Of a DNA stretch of 64,000 nucleotides, positions 48,037 through 60,331 are shown piece by piece (the stretch's first letter is position 1; every line of letters starts with the position of its first letter). Source of the stretch: Paulinella micropora (Eukaryota; Cercozoa; Imbricatea; Euglyphida; Paulinellidae). The stretch spans positions 40,001-104,000 of the forward strand of contig WBZZ01005838.1 of NCBI GenBank assembly GCA_019918135.1. Direction: 5' to 3'. Position numbers and translations under genes: made by a program. The notes beneath the pieces are model-generated. The model saw only the letters and a list, made by a program, of their open reading frames with translations. It was not told the origin of the DNA and searched no databases.

Positions 48037-51000
48037 TCAGCCGACCCAGGCATAAAAACCAGGTCCTGAATTCCTGACAGTCTTGTGGTGGTTTGACAAG
48101 GGAATTCGAGGTATAACAACAAAACTGCTGGCGCAATCGATGCCCACACATGTGAATAATCGAACTATGGTACCATTTTTGATTTTCCCTGGTGACGACT
48201 TCTGGTGATTAGGTCGGCCATTTTCCAGGTCCAACCGGCCATTTCTCAGCGGACTCAGTTTGTTTGCGTCATATGGCGTCTTTGCCCTCTGGCACGGCGC
48301 GCAGCCGTTGATGAACCGTTCAACATCCTTGCCCATACTTCCCCAGTGGAACTTTCTTGCCAAGGACCACTTCATCCTTTCCAATCCTGGATGACTTTGC
48401 ATGGGACAGTTATGTGCTCCGATCATAATCGCATGCCGTGATGCCGGTGGTACCCATACCGTCCACCTTTCCGGGTTTTCCTTGTGTCTGCCGTCCGTCC
48501 CCATATACCAGATCTAGATCATCCCATCCGAATACGTGTGCGTCTTCAGTTGCCGCTTCACCGCCTCAGTACGCGTTTCCGGCGTCGGGTTCTTCACGTG
48601 TTGAATCAGAGCCTTGAATTCCTTCGCCTCGCTCGTCAGGCTCCGAAACTTGTCCACCGAAGCAAACCTGATTTGCGTATCCGTCTCCAAATCCAAAGCC
48701 ACCCGGCTGGGATGCGTCTTCTCCAACACCGTCACCTCCTCCTGTTCCTGTAACCGTTGTTCCCCCTCTGTCTTAGGGTTGACCACTACATCGCCGACCA
48801 TTGGCAACTGCCGCTATGGAAAACTTGGCGCTTCCATCTCCTCCGTCTTTCTTTCCGCGTGCAACGCCGCGTCCCATTCGTACTCCTCGAGGCTATCCTT
48901 CGCGCATTGGTCGCCGTGTTCCTCGCAACACTCTCGTGGTGCCTTGCTAGCCGCCTCATACAACCGGAGGTCCCTCTCATGTTCCTGTTTTTCTCCTCCC
49001 CCCGACGTACGAAACTTGTACGCTGCCGACACCTCCTCTTCGTATATCATACCGTTCATCTGCTTCTTGTCTTCGAAATCCGGCTCACGCTTTATCTGTT
49101 CCAAGTCATGAACCCGGTGGCACACCGTCAAAACTGCCGCCGCCGTGGTGAACCTAAATCGTGTCAGGTTTATCCCTTTCCGCTTCTCCCCATCCCATAT
49201 CGGTTTGACCGTGAACACCTCTGGCGCCTGGTGTTATTTTTGCTCTACCTCCGTCTTCCCCCGTGATCCCTCATTCTCCGCCGTACCCCCTGACCGAGAC
49301 TGGTGATCAGCCAAAAAGTTCTCCTTCCCCTTGATATACTCTATCTGGAAGTCGTACTCCGACAACTCCTGTTGCCACCGCGCCAACCGTCCCGTATGGT
49401 CCTGTGACATCAACCACCGCAAATTGTTGTGATCCGTTCTCACTCTCGTTTCCTTCGCCCCCCACAAATATTTCCGTAACCGCTTGAAGCCCCAGACAAT
49501 AGCCAACGCCTCCCGTTGTCTTGTGCAGTATTGCCTTTCCGCATTCGACATCCGTCGGCTAAGGAACATTACCGGTCGCAATCGCCCCTTTTCGTCCGCT
49601 TGCTGGAGTACTCCTCCTATCGCGTAAGCCGACGCGTCCGTATCCAGAATAAGGGTCCATCAAAGTCCGGCAGCCTCAGATTCCGTTCCATCTTCCGTTA
49701 ACGGATCCATCAGAATCGTCTTCCGCAAATCATCTATCGCGTCCAAGACCTCCTGTCTTTCGAGTTTGCCCAGTCCCCTTTGAATTCCTTCATGTGTTTC
49801 CGTATGGGCTCCGCCCGACTGGCGAATGTGGAATAAACTCCCCTTAATACTGTGCCAACGACACAAACGAGTGCAGATCTGACTTGTTCTGCGGTACTGG
49901 CATGTCCGCCAGCGCTTCTCGTTTCTTCGCCGCGATGGTGCACGTGCCATTCTCAATGTCGTACCCCAGTGTTGGATCCGCTTTTGCAGAAAGTGACACT
50001 TTTTGGCATTGAGTCGGAATCCGAACGCCTTAACCCGCCGCATGACGTCGTTAAGATGCTCCATATGTTCCTCGACCGAGTCGGAGTATATGATAACATC
50101 GTCCAAGTACGCAAAAGCATACGCAGATGTGTCACCATGCTTAAAAGCAAACTCCTCATTGTGAAACTTTACCCCCAGCATCTCAGTCGTCGCCTTCTGG
50201 AAGATCCCCGGTGCCACCTTGAGCCCCATCGGCAAAACCTTCCAGACGTATGTCGTCATGCCCACCATGAATGCCGTGAGATATCGGCTTTCCTCCGCCA
50301 ATGGAATTTGCCAAACCCGCTTTTCAGATCCAGAGTGGAATATATTTTCGCCTTCCACAATACTTCCACCCCCCGCCGCACATCCGGAACCGGCGTTTCA
50401 ATCTTCTTTATGATCTGATTGATCTTCCAGTAGTTTATGCACATCCGCAATGTGCCATCTGGCTTTGGCGCCATCCGCACCGGCGAGGAGTATTCCGACA
50501 ACCGCTCCTCTATCAGCCCCTTCTCCAACAATTCCGCCGTCATCTCCCTGGCAATCCTATCCTCATGATAGCTGAGTCGAGAAGGTCGTCCTATTCCCGG
50601 TACCTCCTGTCCCATCTCCCTATAGAACCCTTCCGTGTGGTGCTTGACCGAACCTCCCTCCAACGGTCCAAACACTTCTATGTGTTGATCCATCATCGCC
50701 AAGACGTCCTCCTTGGACTTTCCCTGCCACTGCTTTGCCTGTTCCTGCAAGGCCGCCCGTGCAATATCCGTTTCCTCCTTGATTTGTTCGTCCGTCGCCT
50801 TGCCGGCTATGTCGTCTACCGTGGCTTCCGCACCATCCTCCTCGAATTCCTCCCGAGACCGATATAAAGTGGGCGTCTGTCTTTCCTGATCCGCATACCT
50901 TGCCAGCTGATCGATCATCATAGCATATTGTATCGCATGTGTCCGATGATACACCCCCGAAATGTGAGTAAATGCCTCGTCTCGGATCGCCGCCAGATCC

Positions 51001-51964
51001 CGGCCAAGGAGCTCCTCCCGATACTTCCTTGCCACCTTGCGTGAACCCAATCTACCCGCTATAACGAGCTTTTGCGTCCGACTCGGTATAGGTATTGGAT
51101 CCTGGACCAGGAAATCCTCGATATCCTACCACCACATTTCCGTCCGTCTGCCCACCGGCAGTACTATTGTGAAATCCCCGTGAGAAATCCGGTTCTTCAG
51201 GGCTTTCTTTATTCCTGCCACCGAATCAACCATAATGGGATCGTCCCCCCACTTATCCTTGAGGAACTCGATAATTCCCGTCTTCGCCTGACTCGGCTTT
51301 GCCACGTTACATACCACGTACTGTGTCATTGTCACCGTCCTGCCATCCATTTCCTTGTGTGGTCCCCCAAATTATGACCGTGCATCGGGAAACCGTCCGT
51401 GGCCAATATCCGTTGTTCTCTCAAGTGCTCCAACCGCATGTCGCACAATGCCACTATCTGACTTGGCGTCCATTCGTCCTCCGATGCGCTCTCCTCTTCC
51501 GTTGCCTTGGGATCCCCCACCGCAAAGACCTCGCATGCTGCCTCGTCGGCCGCTGCCTCTTCCGACATTACGACTTTTACTGCCGCAAAACTACCAGCCG
51601 TCCATTCCCCCTCATTGCCTTGAGAGCGGTCATCCGTTGACCATTCCACCATCTTGTATTCTGGTGCGTTTTCACCCGTCCCATATCGCACCGTATACCC
51701 CGCACAATCGATGCACGTGCGCATCCGTCTGAGCGCGTCCAAGCTCCACAACAAGCCCCCCGTATATGTTGGTACCACCCAAAATTTGTGTATATAGACC
51801 GAACCGTCGGAGAGCCGAAACGTCAACAACATCGTGCCCGTGATCTGTGTCGATCCCGACACTCCACTCACCCATCCCTGCGTGTGCCGCAGTGCCTTCT
51901 GATACCACCGCTGTCTCCCATATTTGTCCTGAAAGTGCTTCCCCATGATACTGATCGCCACCAT
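48037..51964 (-). pseudogene. Ty3-like pol region (protease, RT, RNase H, integrase start)
   Basis: In order on the minus strand: a retropepsin-like end (FWVVPTYTGGLLWSLDALRR, ~51750); RT with LLEKGLIEERLSEYSSPVRM and PKPDGTLRMCINYWKINQII (~50500) and the catalytic FAYLDDVIIYS (~50100); RNase H with REALAIVWGFKRLRKYLWGA and VRTDHNNLRWL, then LSEYDFQIEYIKGKENFLAD (~49580-49300); an acidic linker; and the integrase H2C2 zinc finger (HPGLERMKWS ... CAPCQRAKTP, ~48400) with the first strand of the core (VGIDCASSF). The catalytic core is cut off. The region is broken. Confidence 0.85.
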
Positions 51965-53151
51965 CGTGTCATTGCCAATGATCTCGTCCCCGCCAACTCG
52001 TCAATTGCCACCTTCGTGTAGGCTAAAGGGAAATCAGGTCTTTTAATTGAATTAACCATTCTCCTAGGACTCATAGAATGCGCGCGTTCCGCGATCTTTT
52101 GGTATGCCTGGAGGAGAAGTCGGTTCCGCTCCCGTTCCTTCCCATCATCCCCTCCAGTGAGTCCCATTTTCCTTTCCGACCCCTGGTCGATGTCCTTATT
52201 TATGTTCTTCCTCCTCTGATCCCCTATTTCCCGTTCCCCTCCCTTATCTTCCTTATTTTCCTAGTTCCCCCTGGGCTCCCTTATCGCCCTTATCGCCTAT
52301 AGTCCCTGTATCCTTATCCTCTTTTCTTCCCCGTTTTTCTCCCATCTCATCCTCACGAGTCCGCTCCTCTGCCTTCTGCCGTTTGTCGTGTGCCCTACCC
52401 TCTCTCCCACTCTCTTTTGCTCTTATCAGTTTTCTGGTCATTCCCCAGTCAGATCTATGGACTGTCGTTCTCCTTTGCCATCCCCCCTGGACGGGCTGCC
52501 GTATCCCGCTCCATCTACCCGCCGGAGCAGCATGCGTTCCTGCCGTCTGCGTTCCCCTATCAGCCATTAATTCCCGCCGCATACCCTTCTATTCCGTATT
52601 GATATGTTTCTCACCTGTTTTGCCTTCCCCCGTGATCACGACGTCATCTTCATCCTCACGCCGTCGCGGTCGCGCCTCTACCTCCCTCGGCATCCGTTCC
52701 TGTTCCAATACGCCATGTTTCCGTTCGTGTTTCTGTTCCATTTCCTCCACGGATATTATCCTACCCGATGGCGTGGGTGTGCCCCCTCCCGCCGCTCCCT
52801 GTCGCTCCGGTAAACCCGCCGCTCCCTGTCGCTCCGGTAAACCCGCCGCCGCCCCTGAAATCAATGCCTGTCGATCCGGGTGCACATACGGGAAACTGTT
52901 GCCTGTTCCTTTGCTCCCTTCACCCCCTTTCCTTTCCTTCTCTTCCACCTTCTCTCCCTTATCCTGTACCTCTGAGGTCATTCCCGGCCCTGTTGCAGCC
53001 GCTCGTGTGAGCCCCCTCGACCTCCTCCTCGGCCACCGCCACGTCCTCTGCCACCACCGCCTCGTTGCCGTAACCCCGCCGCGGACAAGTACGATCCCCG
53101 ATCCTTACGTTTCCATTCGTATTTTTTGATGTTCTCGGTGTTGAACCGTTC

Positions 53152-55120
53152 CTACTCCTCCAGCTCGTGTGGGTGGAACAGGCCTTCCAATCCTCCCAAC
53201 TGCCATATACCGTGTCGAATCGCCTCCTTTAGTTCCCGTATAGCCGCGTTCTGTTCCTCCCGCGAGATGCCATTCATATTGTCGTGATACAATGTATCGT
53301 CATCGTGTATGCGACATTCGCCCCTGAGGCGTAGGAACCATATCCCGATCTGCCAGTAGCACGATTTACGCCAGTGGCTGTTCTCCTTCAGCGCCCTTCG
53401 CTCATATTTCGGGACTCCCGGTGCATTGCTGAGTCGATCCTCCGCGGGATATCCTGCCTCGTTCAGCTTCAACTCCCGATTCCTTGCCGCGTTCGTGTAA
53501 AAGGACGGATCCATCACGTCTGGTCCGGACCCTTTCTGCCTAAACCCTCCCGCTCCATGTGCAGCGCTTACCTCCGCCGGCCGATGATACGGGTGCGGTC
53601 GTCGATCCTCCCTGTGAGACCCCGGTCTCGTCCTCCCTCCGCCGAAATCCCCTGCGCCACGTTGTTGTCGGCCACCGCCCTGTTGGCCCCTTGTACCGCC
53701 GCCACCTCCACCAGTCTGCCGTCCTCCTTGTTGTTGCCTCACTGGTGCCTTTGGCATCTTCGCCAGAATCGCTGGATCCATCAACAGCGTCTTTATCGCC
53801 TTGACGTCTTCCTGATCCATCACCCAAGCCATCGGGTTGGTTTTGCCTTGCTATTACAGCCACTTTTCTTTGTTCTCATTGGGTAGCGTCGGCAGTCTCA
53901 AGTCCGCGTTCAGCATTTCCGTCACCACGTTCTTAGTAGCCTGTTCCCTCCACAGGCCATCCCCCAAAATCAGCGGGTATACCTTCCGCTCGTCGTTAAT
54001 CAGCCATGTATCCATGACTGCTTGGAATAAGGCCGGTAGGGTCACTCTGGCTCTGATCTTTTCCTGAATTACCCCGAACCGTTTCCAATTCCTCATCCGC
54101 ATCAGTGAGGGCCACGAATCCAAGGACCATACCGAAGACATAATGGATCACATCTACCAACTGCCAGTGCGTTCTCGCCGCATTGCTCTTGACCTCGCGG
54201 TCGAAGACGTCCTTCCATGTCTGCTGGTTCGACAATCCCTGCTTTGCCCCACTAATCCCCAAGACCTCCGCCAAGGTGAAGCAAATTATTTCCAGATCGT
54301 TTCCACACTGCGCCTCGCGCATCTGTTTCTTGAACTGCACCGCAAATTGCCGTATCATGTTCATATATCTCCTATCATCCCCTTGGCTTAGGTCGATCCC
54401 TTCATACCCCCTCTTCGCCAACTCCGTATTCGCCTTCAACTCCTTTACGATCTTCTCCCTTTTCTCCCACCCTTGGACCGAACTCTTATTTGTACCACTC
54501 GCCCAGGCCGTGTGAGCCGCCGTGTCTTCGCCCTTCGATTCCTCTGCTCTTGAATCCTCCTCCGACTCCGAGCCTTCCGAGCCGCTTTTCTTCTTCTTAC
54601 TCTTCTTCTTCTTTTTCTTATGTTTCTTTTTCTTCTTCTTTTCTGGTGATGTAGCCTCCGGTTCCTCCATTAATTTCAGCCGAAGCCTAATCCAGGCTAC
54701 CCAACCATCCACACACCCCCTCACCAATGACAGGTGATATACCCACATCCGTAGTTCCGTCACCGTCGCCTTCAGGCCTACTGCATCCAACTGAGCACTC
54801 CGCTCCGCGTTGTCCATGAGCTTCTTGAGTGGCGTCTGCTTTTCCTTGATGTGCCCCATCGCATCCATGCCGTCGTTGTATTGCTTCATGGCCTCTGTGA
54901 AGAAACCCGCTTCCTTCCTCACTTCTTCCGCCTATTGCGCGTTTGCCCCCTCCAACCACGATGCCAAGTCATCAATCGGGTTGAGCATCATGCGCTTGTT
55001 CCAATCCTGGTATGCCGCGGTGACTTTGGTGTCCTGCTGTCGGATTGCCATTATCAACCGTTCAATAGCTACCAACAGTTCCGCCACTTTTCCTTCAGTT
55101 ATGATTTCCCCGTCATCCAT
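53152..55120 (-). pseudogene. Gag-like region of the Ty3-like element
   Basis: The part near 53800-53550 is Gly/Arg/Gln-rich (GGRQTGGGGGGTRGQQGGGR), as in nucleic-acid-binding nucleocapsid tails without a CCHC knuckle. The part near 54900-54000 is helical, with a lysine-rich charged insert (EKKKKKKHKKKKKKSKKKKS), and the segments MIRQFAVQFKKQMREAQ and HWQLVDVIHYVFGMVLGFVA that could be a capsid fold. It is broken. The assignment rests on position upstream of protease/RT and on composition. Confidence 0.5.
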
Positions 55121-55681
55121 TTATTGGCCGTACCATATAAGCCGTCAACGCCTTCGCCGAAATCTGAGCCCTGTGATGTCCCACCGCCACCGCCAGAGCC
55201 TCCGCCATTTTAACCAACACCCCCGTCTTGATCCCTGGCCCCAAATGCGGCTTGCCCGCTGGTAGCTGCCATTCATTCCAACCTTCGATGTCTTCCTTGA
55301 TTCCCCCTTCATCAGATCCGTCTGTCCAAATCTTGAGCAAGTCCCTACTCAGCTGCGAGTAAATCTCGATAGCCGTCGGGCTCTTCTGCAATAGCTCGAG
55401 AGAATGGTCGGACATAATCGGAGGGTTCCGCGCATACACCAAAGGAGCTGCCGCCGCTGCCCCCGCCTTGTCCTGTTCCTCGTCCACTCGCATAGGTGAG
55501 AGCCCCGCTCTCTTGAGTGGCGTAAACCTGATCGGTAGTACCGGTGGCGGTATCCCGCCTGGCGCTTCGTCTGCCATTCGTCGCCACTAACGTAGAAGGG
55601 AAATTAAGATTAATAATGAAGACCAATTCCATATATACATATACATATTTCCTCTCGGGCATATGCGGCCTCATCTCCTTC

Positions 55682-55717
<36 letters not shown>

Positions 55718-58462
55718 AGTTGGTGCCATCTAAGTCCCCCGTCATCCCCCATCCTCCTCCTTACATGCTGAATTGGGCCAGGACGCCCCATCCAGATCGT
55801 CCATCCAATCTCCCGTTCCCTCCGTCATCTCCTTTCTCTTCCGTGTCCTCCTTTCCCCGTTCGTCTCTTCATCCGTCGTTTCTTCGTCCATTGTGTCCGT
55901 GCCTACCTCCTCCTCTGCTGCCAACTCCTGTAAATGTTTTATCTCCCTTTCTGCCTCCAAAGCCGCTATCCACTCCCCCGTCTCTCTTGATCACCATTCG
56001 TTGTCATCTATGTTCCCTTTCGTTTGTTCCTTCGTCCACCGCCTCCTTAAGTGCCCTATAAACTGTCTCGATTGGTCGAGGTTTTCCCCGCGCCATTTCT
56101 CCTCCCACTCTTTCGCTTCTGCCACAGTGCCTGAAAGCACGACTTCCCCTGACAGGCTAATACTCTGTATCAAGCCTCCCAACTTCCATTCCATCTCCTG
56201 TATACGTGTATATTGTGCACGTGCTTCCTCCGTTTCCTTATAATGCGCCCAGCAGGGTTCCCGCATCGTTTGTGGCATCGTACTCGTCCCCTTTTCCCAT
56301 CTCCTTCTTATGATGTCCCATCTTGTCGCCTCAATCATCTCTTGACTTTGTCGTGCCCGCTCTCGCTCCCTTTCCCACGCCTGATCCAACTCCGTAACTT
56401 GCCCCCCCATATCTTCATCCAAATCTCCCCGCATCTCCTGTTCCACTTCCAACTCCTCTTCGATCTCCTTGTCCTCCTCCCTCCTTCTCGTATCTCTCGC
56501 CCGTTCCAGTTCCTGTGTCACTCTCTCCACTTCCTCATCCATTGCCATTTCCTCCATTTGCGTGTGGCTTGTTGTCTCTCTTCCCACTTTGTTTTCCTCC
56601 TTTTCCCTCCTCTCTGGCCGTGTCTCCCCGTTGGGCCCACTGTTTAGTGTCCTCCCGCAGCTGTTGAAGCCATTCCTCTGTCTCCCGACTGTCCCAGTCG
56701 TTGTCTTGTGCCCGATTCTCCACCCTCTCGATTATACTCCTCACCCTTAATGGTTCCACGAACAGTGTCCAACCGTCATCCCCTCTTTCTCGGAGAGACT
56801 GTACCCATTTCTTAGCATGTGCCGCCTAGCCCGTGGCACAAGCCCACGCCGTATGCAACCTCTGCGCTACCCATTTTCCCCCCACCTTCGTCAATGAGGC
56901 CATAAAGATGTATTGACATCTCGCCTCTTCCGACTTGGCGAATAGTCCATAAACCCTCCTTTTCCCTAAACCACCGCCATCGTAGTTCCCATAATTGTCT
57001 GATCGCCATCCACCTCGAATCCTTCATCACCCGCTCCGTTTCCAAAATCGCCCCCACTCGTTCACCCCACTCCTCCCCCATCTTGTCTATAAATCGTCCT
57101 GCTTCCTCATCCGTCTTGTATTCCACCCTTATCTCCCTCTTGCTCATCCCTCGACGTGTGTCCTAACATAGAAGTGCGTATCGTGTTTCCTAGCGTCCCC
57201 TACTCCTCCTTTTTCGCCTTCTTATTAGGCTTGTCCTCCTCCTTGTCTCCTATCCCCCTTTCCCTTTTCTCCATCCTCCAAGCCTCTCTGGCCTCCTTCC
57301 AACTCTGTTCTGTAACATATCTTGTCCTCCTCATCACAGCCGCCTTCTCAAACGCCGCCTTCAAACCATATAACTCTGCCATTCTCTTTCTCGTCCCCTC
57401 CGTGTCCGCCGGACATATATCTCCTTGTTCCCTCATCGATTCCATCTTCCTCCTCAGGATTTCGAATCCCTCTGCTGCTTCGGCCACATGTTTATACATG
57501 TGTTCTTTCCTATTCGTATTTCCCCCTTTTCCCACATCCCCTTTTCCCCTTCCTCCGTCTCTTCCTCCCATGCCTTTCGCCAAAACTCTGGCTGTTCCCC
57601 CTTGCCCTCGACCTTTTCCTCCTTGTCTGACTCCTTCTCTTCCATTGTGACCTAACGTAGATGCAATCAGATGTATCCCCCCTCCCTACCGTCCTACGAC
57701 AAGTAGATAGATCGTTGTCGCTTGTTCTTGCCACGCTCCACCATTTCCTCCTCTTCGTCAGGGTTATACCCCATTAACTCAAGTGTCCAAGAAACTTGGT
57801 CATATCGTGTTTTCAAGTACTTCCTACGTCTCTGTCTCGCCAAACCCCACAAGGTCTCGTAGACCTGGTTGTGCCTTCCAGCCTCATCTTCCCACTCCTC
57901 AAGCTTCCTCTGTCTCTCATCTCCTTGTTCCAAAGCCTCGATTCTTGCCATACACGTCTTGTATAGCTGCCACATATCTTCCACTTGTATATATATTCCT
58001 TCCGATACGTATTTCACCCTCTTTCCACAGTTCTGCTTCTGGGAACTCCTCCTCCTCTTCGTATGCCTCTTGCCAATAGCTCTTCTTTTCTTGAGCCATT
58101 TTCTTCTCCTCCTCCCTTCTTCTCCGCACCTCCGCCACTTTTCGCTCCCTTAAACGGCACAACCTTTCAATTAAGCCCTGCCAGACTTCCACATGTTCCT
58201 TATGCCGTTTTGTCCAGATCCTCGTCTGTCTCGTACTCGGCTTACCCTTAGCGTACAAAGTGGCTATTTCAACGTTCTCCCTCATTCGTTGCCTGACCGC
58301 GTAGACATTCCTGTCTATGCGGCACTATCCTTCCTCCCACAACGTGTCATCGTCGATATCCTCCTCTGACGTGCCCTTGGGTTTCGACGCCTGGTCAGAC
58401 CCCCTTCCGAGCGCATCGTCTCTCTCCCTCTTGCCTTATGCCCCCTGATTTTCAGACTCCAT
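55113..58462 (-). other. Series of short Glu/Arg/Trp-rich ORFs in the Ty3-like element
   Basis: At least six minus-strand frames: 55577-55113, 55960-55742, 56587-55991, 57147-56812, 57645-57200 and 58285-57694. All are helical, Glu/Arg-rich and studded with Trp (EEARAQYTRIQEMEWKLGG; WMAIRQLWELRWRWFREKEG; EDMWQLYKTCMARIEALEQG). They resemble one another in style and may be diverged duplicates. Four ATG-led frames follow the motif TCTACGTTAG within ~25 bases. An (AT)n run lies at 55686-55713. Plus-strand ORFs here are shadows. Function unknown. Confidence 0.4.
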
Positions 58463-58477
58463 CACAGTGTCGTAAAC

Positions 58478-58487
58478 CTAACGTAGA
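58478..58487 (-). promoter_or_regulatory. Repeated TCTACGTTAG leader motif
   Basis: One of five sites, the others at 55587-55596, 57163-57172 (one change: TCTATGTTAG), 57652-57661 and 59766-59775. On the minus strand each reads TCTACGTTAG, is preceded by A/T- or pyrimidine-rich sequence, and (except 59766) is followed within ~5-24 bases by an ATG-led ORF. A 3' splice acceptor or an internal promoter/leader element would fit. Confidence 0.45.
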
Positions 58488-58564
58488 TATAATATCCTGT
58501 ACAGCTATCCCATTCCTTTCCTCATTTCCACATTCCTCGTTCCCTCTAAGCTTCCCACCCTACG

Positions 58565-60035
58565 CACTCAGTGCGAGAAGGAAAATAAGGACTTGAAGGG
58601 TACTAATATGGCCGATATGGGCAGTATTCCATCTTTTGCAAAAAGCCCGTAAAACCCCTTGAAAAGGCTCCCCTTTTCCGTCTTCACCGCCTCAGAGGAT
58701 GTCACCCGTAAAAAGCGTGGTTTTCCACTTGGAATTTTGCGCCATGATGTCTTCCTTGTTTTTGTCTTGTTTCGCCATGCCCCTTGCGTCTTTCCCCAAT
58801 CCAACTCCACCACTTGTTTCTCCCCCGTTCCGTTTGTGGTTCCCACCACTGCCCATCCTTCCATTCCCGGACCGTTTGACGATGAGCATAAATCATCCCA
58901 TGTCAGCCATCCACCATGCAGTCTGGTTGCCTCCTTCCGACTGTCTTTCTTCCCGTTGTATCCTTCCAAATAAGCCCATCCATATGTCATGCCATATCAT
59001 TGTTCATCCCTCCAAGCCTTCAAATCCGTGTTGTATTCCCCCCTTGTGACATGTTTCCCCATGTCTTTGTTCCTCCGACCTACAATCCTCCTTTGACATC
59101 CATGTGAACCATCCACCTTCCATATCATTCCTGTGCTTCTATTCCCGCACTCATCGTAAGAAAACATGTTATCATGCCTCCATCATCCACAGCAAACATA
59201 CTAGAACCAACGTTTGCATAAGGTTGTCCTTACCTTTTCGTGAAAGACATGACATGTGTGGTGTGTCCCCATGACATGTATGCACAGCAACCCTTGCTCA
59301 TCGCTCGTAAAATCCCCAAACACGTAAAGGACGCATAGAACACATTCCTTGCATATATGTGCATCCAAGGCAACCATATGCCATAATAAATTCCGAGTGT
59401 TCATGTGTAAAAACCATTTCCCGCCACATGATGTGTGTGTGTTTGAGACAGCAACCCCCGCTCATCCAAGAAAAGCCACGAGAACCCAAAAATGACACAA
59501 GAAATGCATAGTCCCCATACATATGCACCCAAAAACATCCAAAACCATTAGCAAATACCATGCTTTCCATAAAACAACCCATGTCGCAACTTCGAATCTG
59601 TGCCGAATTTTCCAAGTCAACACATAGATGTCCCAAAAATTTCCGAGTTACAAGGAAAATTTTCCTTACCCCGTAAACCATGTTTTTATTAGCGACTCTA
59701 ATGTTACCGTGACTCAATATTTAATAATATAATAACTGTCTAACGACTTGTAGAATGAGGAATACCTAACGTAGAAGGGACTCCGTACTCTCCAAGCCAA
59801 GGATACCCGAACAGACCGGAACATCGGGTAATGCCATTATATACCGGGTGGGCCGGCATAAGAAAAGATTGACTATTGCCTTTTTCCTCCATATATTGCA
59901 TTTTCCCCCGATTTTCCGTGAAACACGCACGTTACGGTAAATTTTGTGGACAAAGGGAAGGATTCACGGGAAAACACAATGTCTAACTGTGGGTTATCTT
60001 TTCAAATTCCCACTAGCTTCATGACAATTTTCAGG
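58565..60035. other. Leader-side region of the Ty3-like element, with a diverged tandem repeat
   Basis: Minus-strand frames at 58990-58568 (RKTSWRKIPSGKPRFLRVTS) and 59717-59298 are open but unrecognised. About 59255-59400 and 59425-59580 are diverged copies of one ~160 bp unit (shared GACAGCAACCCCCGCTCATC-like and CATATATGTGCATCCAA-like parts). Around 59840-60030 nothing is recognised. Confidence 0.4.
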
Positions 60036-60039
60036 TGAC

Positions 60040-60331
60040 ATGGATTGGCAATTTTACACAAGGGAACTTATGCAAAATCGTATTGGACGGGGGGAGGTCG
60101 AGCGGCGACTTGAGACGTTTATTTCCATGGATTGGCAATTTTACACAAGGGAACTTATGCAAAATCGTATTGGACGGGGGGATGTCGAGCGGCGACTTGA
60201 GATGTTTATTTCAATGGATTGGCAATTTTACACAAGAGAACTTATGCAAAATCGTATTGGACGGGGGGATGTCGAGCGGCGACTTGAGATGTTTATTTCC
60301 ATGGATTGGCAATTTTACACAAGGAAGCTCA
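60040..60331 (+). repeat. 87 bp in-frame tandem repeat
   Basis: Units start at 60040, 60127, 60214 and 60301 (the last partial), exactly 87 bp apart and nearly identical. Each encodes 29 residues in frame (MDWQFYTRELMQNRIGRG then (E/D)VERRLE(T/M)FIS). The open frame continues to 60399. Preceded by a TTTTCAG/G acceptor-like site at ~60034. Confidence 0.85.

Larger units (their letters stand above)
48037..59775 (-). mobile_element. Large Ty3/gypsy-like retroelement with extra ORFs, broken
   Basis: Read on the minus strand from ~59775 to 48037: leader region, a series of Glu/Arg-rich ORFs, gag-like ORFs, protease, reverse transcriptase, RNase H and the N-terminal half of integrase, in Ty3/gypsy order. 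No flanking LTR pair was found by eye, and the integrase end is missing at 48037 next to minisatellite D, so the copy is truncated. It is broken in several places (roughly six to ten). At nearly 12 kb with many accessory frames it is longer than common Ty3 elements. Age cannot be set without LTRs. Confidence 0.7.

Noticed and set aside
52383-57655. Long plus-strand ORFs rich in Pro/Ser/Leu across the retroelement
   Set aside because: They are opposite-strand shadows of the Glu/Arg-rich minus-strand frames.
47800-59780. Flanking LTR pair for the Ty3-like element
   Set aside because: No matching long terminal segments were seen by eye between ~47.8-48.0 kb and 58.5-60 kb; a self-comparison would be needed.
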